DNA from: Burkholderiales bacterium
GTDB taxonomy: Bacteria > Pseudomonadota > Gammaproteobacteria > Burkholderiales > Burkholderiaceae_C
Direction of reading: 5' to 3'
DNA length: 18,452 nt
NCBI GenBank assembly: GCA_025352345.1
Contig: JANXTP010000389.1
Span: forward strand, 1 to 18,452
Part shown: piece after piece, positions 6,811-11,738 of the stretch
Layout of the letters: every line of letters starts with the position of its first letter
Position numbering within the stretch: the stretch's first letter is position 1
Made by a program: the position numbers and the translations under genes
Notes under the pieces: generated by a model
Database searches by the model: none
Seen by the model: only the letters and a program-made list of their open reading frames with translations
What the model was told of the DNA's origin: nothing

Positions 6811-8078
6811 GTGCCGGTGGCCGTGATCGAAACCGTGATGTGTCTCGTTGTGGCGCGCTGCTGTGCAGTGTGGTGCTCGCGCGGGCCGTCGTACCTGGCG
6901 CAGCACATGCGGAAAGCTTTTCGATCGAGAGCAGTTCTGATGTTCGCGCCGAAGCCAATGACAACCTCAACTTGCAACCCCATTCGCCTGGCACCGTGAA
7001 GACACTGGCCTTGTCGACCACCGTCGGCGCGTCGCGCCGGGCCGAGAACTCGGCCACGTTGCTGAATGCGACCGTGACCGCGTTGCAGCAATGGGGCCGC
7101 GGCGGCAACGACCGCATCGACGGCGGTGTCAGCGTGACTCAGTCGTACAACGATGCATTGAACACGGTGAGCGCGACGGTGCAGTACACCCAGGACTTCA
7201 ACAATCTGGTCCAGAACGCCGACGTTACCGTCAACCCGGGCCAGCGCCGTACCACCATCGTGTCGGCGGGTTGGGGTCGTGCGCTGACCGAGCGGCTCAG
7301 CGCCAACACCCAGGTGAGTGCCTCACAAACCAGCTATGGGCAACAGACCGCAGCCGTGGTTGCCAGCAACAATTTCCGCAATGCCTCGGTGTCTGCCGGG
7401 CTTTCGTATGCGGTCACCGAAATCGATACCGTGTCGGTGCAGACGAGTCATTCGGACTATCGCGCTGCTGGCGGTGGCAACCGGTCGTCGACCAATGAGG
7501 TCAGCGTCAGTGCCTCCCACGTGCTGGGCGAACGCAGCAACGCGTCGCTTCAGTTGGGCGTCTATCAGACCGACAGCAGCTCACCGCGCATCCGTTTCGC
7601 GTGCCCCGCAGCGCTGGTGCTGTGCCAACTCGGCCTGGTGCAGCTGATCGAGGTCCGCGATCAAGCCAAGACCTCGGGCACCGGCCTGAGCTACGGTGGC
7701 AGCTACCGCTATCAGTTCGGAGAGACGTCGTCCTTATCCTTCTCCTACGGCAGCCAGCAGTCCCCCAGTGGTGCGGAGGGGGTGGTGCAGAACAAGTCGC
7801 TGAGCCTGAGCTTCGGCCACAGCTTTTCCGAAACGCTGAATGGAGCGATGAGCTTTGCCATGTCTCGATCGACCTCTCAGGCCACTGTGTTGAACCAGCG
7901 GTCGCAGCGCAAGACGGTGGCCCTGTCGCTGTCCAAGCAACTGTCTCGAGATCTCAGCCTTCAGTCGAACTACCAATGGACCGAAGGCAACAGCGGCGGG
8001 GGCGGTGACACAGCGCACTCGAACAGCATCGGTGTGGCGCTGAAGTACGACTGGCCCACCTTCCAAGCCTCGCGTTGA
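6807..8078 (+). CDS. Outer-membrane beta-barrel protein of the EPS export locus
   Basis: 423-aa predicted exported barrel. The GTG at 6807 overlaps the previous stop (GTGA), suggesting coupling; a second in-frame GTG at 6840 would give a tighter signal peptide. Both lead into a hydrophobic stretch ending AAHA, then the mature SFSIESSSDVRAEANDN. Most of the protein is Ser/Thr/Asn/Gln-rich amphipathic strands (TTIVSAGWGRALTERLSANT, GTGLSYGGSYRYQFGETSSL, NKSLSLSFGHSFSETLN), consistent with a 14-18-strand barrel. It resembles the uncharacterised outer-membrane proteins that accompany PEP-CTERM/exosortase EPS loci. The C-terminus (KYDWPTFQASR) lacks the usual terminal aromatic, with Trp and Phe 8 and 5 residues from the end. 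A short insert with Cys266 and Cys273 sits in a presumed loop. Likely role (inference): the pore for the short Wza-like protein. Confidence 0.78.
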   Translation: MSAGGRDRNRDVSRCGALLCSVVLARAVVPGAAHAESFSIESSSDVRAEANDNLNLQPHSPGTVKTLALSTTVGASRRAENSATLLNATVTALQQWGRGGNDRIDGGVSVTQSYNDALNTVSATVQYTQDFNNLVQNADVTVNPGQRRTTIVSAGWGRALTERLSANTQVSASQTSYGQQTAAVVASNNFRNASVSAGLSYAVTEIDTVSVQTSHSDYRAAGGGNRSSTNEVSVSASHVLGERSNASLQLGVYQTDSSSPRIRFACPAALVLCQLGLVQLIEVRDQAKTSGTGLSYGGSYRYQFGETSSLSFSYGSQQSPSGAEGVVQNKSLSLSFGHSFSETLNGAMSFAMSRSTSQATVLNQRSQRKTVALSLSKQLSRDLSLQSNYQWTEGNSGGGGDTAHSNSIGVALKYDWPTFQASR

Positions 8079-8080
8079 GG
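8077..8080 (+). promoter_or_regulatory. Shine-Dalgarno GAGG that decides the chain-length protein start
   Basis: GAGG at 8077-8080 lies 6 bases upstream of the ATG at 8087. This favours 8087 over the in-frame TTG at 8075, which sits inside the stop region of the preceding gene. Most other genes of this run have weak or no visible Shine-Dalgarno sequence. Confidence 0.6.
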
Positions 8081-8086
8081 AACGCC

Positions 8087-9883
8087 ATGTCAGCCGTTGC
8101 ACAAGACCTTTATCCCGGCAGCGACGCCGGACTCGACGCGGGCAAGACCCTGGGCGACTACCTGGGCATCCTGCGGCGGCGTCGCGGGCTGATCGGCCTG
8201 GTGTTCGCCCTGCTGTTTGTCATCGCCGCCGTGGTGGCCGTTGCACTGCCGCCGGTGTATCGCTCGACCGCGACGATCCTGATCAAGGAGCAGGAAATTC
8301 CCCAGGAGTTCGTGCGCTCCACCGTCACCAGCTTTGCCGACGAACGAATCCAGGTCATCAGCCAGCAGGTGATGACGCGATCGACGCTGCTCGACCTGGT
8401 CGACAAGTACGGGCTCTACGGCAGCGCACGCCAGAAGGAAACCAGCGAGGACATCCTCGACCGCATGCGGCGCGACATCAAGCTGACGCCGATCAGTGCC
8501 GAGGTGACCGACCGGCGCAGCGGCTCGCCGGTGAAGTCGACGATCGCCTTCAGCTTGTCCTACGACAGCGAGGTGGCGGCCAACGCACAGAAGATCGCCA
8601 ACGAACTGACCACGCTGTACCTGAACGAGAACGTCAAGAACCGGCAGCAGAAGGCGGCCGAAACCACGCTGTTCCTCGACGAGGAACTGGCGCGCGTCAC
8701 CGAGCACATTTCCGACAGCGAACAGAAGCTGTCAGCCTTCAAGGCGCGCAACCAGGGCCGCACGCCGGACCTGAGCCTCTCCAACCAGGTGAGCAGCGAG
8801 CGCGTCAACGCCGAGGTTCAGCGCATCGAGCGAGAGATCACCTTCCTCGACGAGCGCAAGTCGGCGCTGGAAGGGCAACTCGCCGACACCAAGCCAGCGA
8901 CGCCGGTGGTGGGCAACGGCGGCACCATCCTCGAACCCGAGGACCGGCTGAAGGCCTTGCAGCTGCAGCTGACCAGCCTGACCGGCATCTACAGCGACGA
9001 CCATCCGGACGTGAAGCGCCTGCGCCGCGAGATCGCCACACTGAAGGTCGAGACCGGCCTGCAGGACGACGCCACCGACCGCGAGAACAAGCTGCTGCAA
9101 CTGCAGCAGCAGATCTCGCTGCTGCGCCAGAAGTACTCCGACGACCATCCCGATGTCGTGCAGTTGAAGCGTGCGTTCGCGGCGCTCGACAAGGCGGTGC
9201 GCACCGGTGCCGATGCTCCCGAAGGCCGTGCCACCGAACTCCGGCGCGCCCGCAAGCCCGACAACCCGGTCTATCTGAACCTGAAGTCGCAGATCGACAC
9301 CACCAACGCGCAAATCCAGTCGCTGCGCAGCGAGCGGCAGGAAATGCGCGGCAAGCTCGAACTGTTGGACTTGCGGGTCAGTCAATCGCCGGAGGTCGAG
9401 CGCGAGTACCTGGAACTGGCGCGCGATCTCGACAGTTCACGCGCCCGCTTTCGCGAGCTGCGCGACAAGCAGATGCAGGCGCAGGTCGCCGAGCAGCTCG
9501 AACGCGGTCGCAAGGCCGAGCGCTTCACCTTGATCGAGCCACCGATCTTTCCCGAGAAGCCGTACCGCCCGAACCGCACCGTGATCCTGATGATGGGTGC
9601 GCTGCTCGCGCTGGCCGGGGGCATTGGCGCAGCGGCGCTGCGCGAGGCGATCGACCAGACGGTGCACAGCGCGCGCGATGTGGTCCGGGTGATGCAGGTG
9701 CCGATGCTGGCGGTGCTGCCGGCGCTGCCCAGCCCGGTGCTGGTGCGACGCCGCTCGCGCCTGCGCTGGATCGCCGCCACCGGCGCGTTGGTGCTGGTGG
9801 GTGTCGCGCTGGCAGGCTTCCACAATTTCGTGATGCCGATTGATGTGGTCTGGTACGGCCTGTTGCGGCGGCTCACCCAATGA
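8087..9883 (+). CDS. GumC/Wzz-type polysaccharide chain-length determinant
   Basis: Inner-membrane polysaccharide co-polymerase (598 aa) that would control chain length and bridge to the Wza-like exporter. N-terminal Wzz domain: a cytoplasmic start (LGDYLGILRRRRGLIGLVFA), TM1 at about residues 34-56, then PPVYRSTATILIKEQEIPQE. A long periplasmic coiled coil runs from about 180 to 480. The GNVR-like end is IEPPIFPEKPYRPNRTVILM, followed by TM2 at about 500-520. A third hydrophobic segment at about 563-585 precedes VVWYGLLRRL, a tail often seen in exosortase-linked chain-length proteins. The motif YSDDHPDV occurs twice (Tyr302 and Tyr350), 48 residues apart, marking a tandem duplication. The kinase gene follows with an ATGA overlap, the usual co-polymerase/kinase pairing. 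At 598 aa it is longer than most of this family, and the duplication accounts for about 48 residues of that. Confidence 0.93.
   Translation: MSAVAQDLYPGSDAGLDAGKTLGDYLGILRRRRGLIGLVFALLFVIAAVVAVALPPVYRSTATILIKEQEIPQEFVRSTVTSFADERIQVISQQVMTRSTLLDLVDKYGLYGSARQKETSEDILDRMRRDIKLTPISAEVTDRRSGSPVKSTIAFSLSYDSEVAANAQKIANELTTLYLNENVKNRQQKAAETTLFLDEELARVTEHISDSEQKLSAFKARNQGRTPDLSLSNQVSSERVNAEVQRIEREITFLDERKSALEGQLADTKPATPVVGNGGTILEPEDRLKALQLQLTSLTGIYSDDHPDVKRLRREIATLKVETGLQDDATDRENKLLQLQQQISLLRQKYSDDHPDVVQLKRAFAALDKAVRTGADAPEGRATELRRARKPDNPVYLNLKSQIDTTNAQIQSLRSERQEMRGKLELLDLRVSQSPEVEREYLELARDLDSSRARFRELRDKQMQAQVAEQLERGRKAERFTLIEPPIFPEKPYRPNRTVILMMGALLALAGGIGAAALREAIDQTVHSARDVVRVMQVPMLAVLPALPSPVLVRRRSRLRWIAATGALVLVGVALAGFHNFVMPIDVVWYGLLRRLTQ
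8939..9226 (+). repeat. Tandem 48-codon duplication inside the chain-length gene
   Basis: Two adjacent 144-base units (8939-9082 and 9083-9226) encode similar protein: EDRLKALQLQLTSLTGIYSD and ENKLLQLQQQISLLRQKYSD, each continuing DHPDV, then a Lys/Arg-rich helix with an Ala-Leu pair. The strongest DNA match is in the motif itself (GACGACCATCC in both copies). The rest has diverged, so the duplication is not recent. Confidence 0.8.
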
Positions 9884-10812
9884 AGGCCCCGATGAAGTTT
9901 TCGAACGAAGGCGCTCCTGACGCGGGCGAGCCCGGCGCCGTCCACGGTGCCAAGGTGCAGATGGTCAAAGCCGTGTCCACCGCGGCCGAGGCCGAGCAAC
10001 GCGCCGAGCCGCTGCACATCGAGTACTCGACGACGCAGGTGATGGCCGATGCGCTGGTGCGGCTGCAACGCACACACGGTGTGGTCAAGCCGGACCGCTC
10101 GGTGCTGGCCGAGTCGTTCAAGATGCTGCGCAACCAGGTGCTGCAGCGGCTGCGTGCCGACGGCCACAAGCTGCTGGCGGTGACCAGCCCCCGGCGCATC
10201 GAGGGGAAGTCGCTCGCCGCCGTCAACCTGGCCCTGACCATGGCGGCCGACTATGACTCGGCGGTTCTGCTGGTCGACGCCGACCTGGGTGGCGGTGGCC
10301 TGCAGTCGATGTTCGGCCTCGACGGTGCACGCGGCTTGAGCGACCATCTGATGCACGGCGCACCGATCTCCGAACTGCTGGTCAATCCGGGCGTTGCACG
10401 TTTCGTGCTGCTGCCGGCGGGTCAACAGGCGGTGCTGAATTCGGCCGAGCTGCTGGCCACCAAACTGGCGCAGCAGCTGATCTCCGAGATGAAGCACCGC
10501 TATGCCGATCGCTACATCATCGTCGACCTGCCGCCGCTGCTCGACACCGCCGATGCGCTCGCTTTCCTGCCGCAGGTCGACACCACGTTGGTGGTGGTGG
10601 AGGAGCACACCACGTCGATCCAGGACATGGAAAGCATGGCCGAACTGCTGGCGCCGTTCAACCTGATCGGCACCGTGATGAGCCAGGCGCGCCAGACCGA
10701 GAAGGGAACCGGAGGCAAGGCGCAGACAGGTGGCAAAGCGCCTTGGCACCGGCGCCTGCTGTCCGGGTTGAGGGCGGTGTACGGTTCTGACAAGTCGCCT
10801 GCATCAGACTGA
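9880..10812 (+). CDS. CpsD/CapB-type (BY-kinase family) ATPase of the EPS locus
   Basis: 310-aa P-loop ATPase of the bacterial tyrosine-kinase family that normally partners the chain-length protein at the cytoplasmic face of the inner membrane. Its ATG overlaps the upstream stop by 4 bases. An N-terminal extension of about 75 residues precedes LAESFKMLRNQVL, the conserved lead-in. Walker A is SPRRIEGKSLAAVNLA with Lys110. Walker A' is VLLVDADLGGGGL (Asp133, Asp135), where the family more often has DADLRRP-like residues. Walker B is YIIVDLPPLLDTADAL (Asp216). The C-terminal 40 residues contain one tyrosine (Tyr301), not the Tyr cluster that BY-kinases autophosphorylate. It resembles the exosortase-associated tyrosine-kinase subfamily. 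Whether it is an active kinase or an ATPase regulator cannot be decided here. Confidence 0.9.
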   Translation: MKAPMKFSNEGAPDAGEPGAVHGAKVQMVKAVSTAAEAEQRAEPLHIEYSTTQVMADALVRLQRTHGVVKPDRSVLAESFKMLRNQVLQRLRADGHKLLAVTSPRRIEGKSLAAVNLALTMAADYDSAVLLVDADLGGGGLQSMFGLDGARGLSDHLMHGAPISELLVNPGVARFVLLPAGQQAVLNSAELLATKLAQQLISEMKHRYADRYIIVDLPPLLDTADALAFLPQVDTTLVVVEEHTTSIQDMESMAELLAPFNLIGTVMSQARQTEKGTGGKAQTGGKAPWHRRLLSGLRAVYGSDKSPASD

Positions 10813-10817
10813 AGGCC

Positions 10818-10849
10818 GACTGGGCCGGCTCAGTCGGGCTATCCCAGTC
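10818..10849 (+). terminator. Candidate hairpin terminator or attenuator after the kinase gene
   Basis: GACTGGG (10818-10824) pairs perfectly with CCCAGTC (10843-10849) around an 18-base loop. An alternative stem uses GACTGGG with CTCAGTC around a CCGG loop (10818-10835), so the two structures are mutually exclusive. A third overlapping pair is CAGACT (10805-10810) with AGTCTG (10846-10851). There is no T-run, so it is not a classic intrinsic terminator. It starts 5 bases after the stop codon of the nine-gene run. The remaining gap to 10940 shows no promoter I can defend. Confidence 0.4.
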
Positions 10850-10940
10850 TGAGTGACTGCGCACCGGCGTGTCATCGGCGCACGGCACATTGGGTTCACC
10901 ACACCCGTTACCAAATGCTCATCCATCAGGACGCTGCGCG

Positions 10941-11513
10941 ATGAAAGCCCTTTTTCGAATCTTGTGTTCTGCCGCCGCATTGAGCAGCGTCGGCTTGGCA
11001 CATGCCGATCTGGCCAGCAGCCTGGGTGGTCCGATCACGCCGCCCGCCACAGTCGCATTCAGCAACACGAACGTGCTGACCGGTACTGTCAACGGGGTTT
11101 ACAACTTCCTCGATACCTGGACGTTCACACTGGCCGCCGATGCCCATGTCGGGGCGGTTTCCACGACCTTTGACTTCGGTGCCGGTCCCGGCGGCCCGAC
11201 CTACGGCATCTCGAACCTTCAGGTCAGATTGCAAACCGATCCGAGTTCAGGTCCGTCGCTGGTGTCGTGGCTCACAGTCACCCCGGTCGCGCCGGGATTT
11301 ACCTCGTCGGTAGCGCTGATTCCGCCGTCACCACTCGGTGCTGGCAACTATTCGCTGCAAGTGCGAGGCACCGTCGGATCAACGGGCGCCTACGGTGGCT
11401 CGGTGATCGTCTCACCGGTGCCGCTGCCCGCAGCGTTGCCGATGTTGCTGTTGGGCCTGGGTGCACTCGGCGCCAAGGGTGCTCGCAAGCGCTTTCCAGC
11501 CGCTACGGCTTGA
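10941..11513 (+). CDS. Small exported protein with VPLPA/PEP-CTERM-type sorting signal
   Basis: 190-aa protein. The ATG at 10941 has AGGA 9-10 bases upstream and starts a signal peptide (MKALFRILCSAAALSSVGLA, then HA), so the longer open frame from 10869 is rejected. The mature part is small, Ser/Thr/Gly/Pro-rich and beta-predicted. FLDTWTFTLAADAHV recalls the FxDxF group of PEP-CTERM proteins, with Trp in place of the second Phe. The C-terminus is a tripartite sorting signal: VPLPAALP, a hydrophobic helix, then the basic ARKR, with six residues after it. Such proteins are normally cut and transferred by an exosortase at the inner membrane, then delivered to the cell surface or matrix. The gene lies between the EPS operon and the convergent xrtH operon. 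The VPLPA-type signal differs from the IPTL type normally linked to XrtH, so its cognate exosortase is uncertain. No catalytic domain is visible. Confidence 0.85.
   Translation: MKALFRILCSAAALSSVGLAHADLASSLGGPITPPATVAFSNTNVLTGTVNGVYNFLDTWTFTLAADAHVGAVSTTFDFGAGPGGPTYGISNLQVRLQTDPSSGPSLVSWLTVTPVAPGFTSSVALIPPSPLGAGNYSLQVRGTVGSTGAYGGSVIVSPVPLPAALPMLLLGLGALGAKGARKRFPAATA
11418..11492 (+). other. VPLPA/PEP-CTERM-type C-terminal sorting signal
   Basis: Encodes residues 160-184 of the small exported protein: the VPLPA motif, an Ala/Leu/Met/Gly hydrophobic helix and a closing Arg-Lys-Arg cluster. This three-part layout defines exosortase targets. Confidence 0.85.
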
Positions 11514-11527
11514 GTCGCCACAGCGCC

Positions 11528-11531
11528 GAGG
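11528..11531 (+). promoter_or_regulatory. Shine-Dalgarno GAGG of the 66-residue ORF
   Basis: GAGG at 11528-11531 is 6 bases from the ATG at 11538. It is one of the better-spaced sites in the window and supports translation of this small ORF. Confidence 0.5.
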
Positions 11532-11537
11532 TTTCCG

Positions 11538-11738
11538 ATGACCAACATTGAAGAGTTTTCGCTGATTGCCGGGCAGCTCGCATGGCTGGAACAGCATGTG
11601 CGCGCCCAGTCGCCATCCCATGACCGTGACCGTGTCGACGAGGCGCTGAAGGCGCTGGTTTGCGCACGCGCGGTGATCGAAGAGCTGGCACAAATCGGTA
11701 CGGCGATCGAAGAACCTGTCACTCCAACCCCGGGGTGA
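11538..11738 (+). CDS. Small helical protein, unrecognised (66 aa)
   Basis: 66-residue ORF that starts 24 bases after the VPLPA protein and has a well-placed GAGG. The product is predicted to be almost all helix (MTNIEEFSLIAGQLAWLEQH, then DRVDEALKALVCARAVIEEL), acidic, with no signal peptide or membrane segment, ending in PVTPTPG. I do not recognise a family. Its last 20 bases overlap the 3' end of the S8 protease gene on the other strand. Its helical, charged make-up argues for a genuine cytoplasmic protein, perhaps cotranscribed with the VPLPA gene, but a chance ORF cannot be excluded. Confidence 0.55.
   Translation: MTNIEEFSLIAGQLAWLEQHVRAQSPSHDRDRVDEALKALVCARAVIEELAQIGTAIEEPVTPTPG

Noticed and set aside
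10813..10940. Sigma-54 type (GG-N10-GC) or sigma-70 promoter before the VPLPA gene
   Set aside because: Exosortase target genes can be sigma-54 controlled, so I looked. GGCAC near 10892 has no TTGC at the right distance, and no convincing -35/-10 pair is seen.
10869..10940. Upstream extension of the VPLPA protein frame
   Set aside because: It would add 24 polar residues before the signal peptide; the ATG at 10941 has a Shine-Dalgarno site and an immediate signal sequence.
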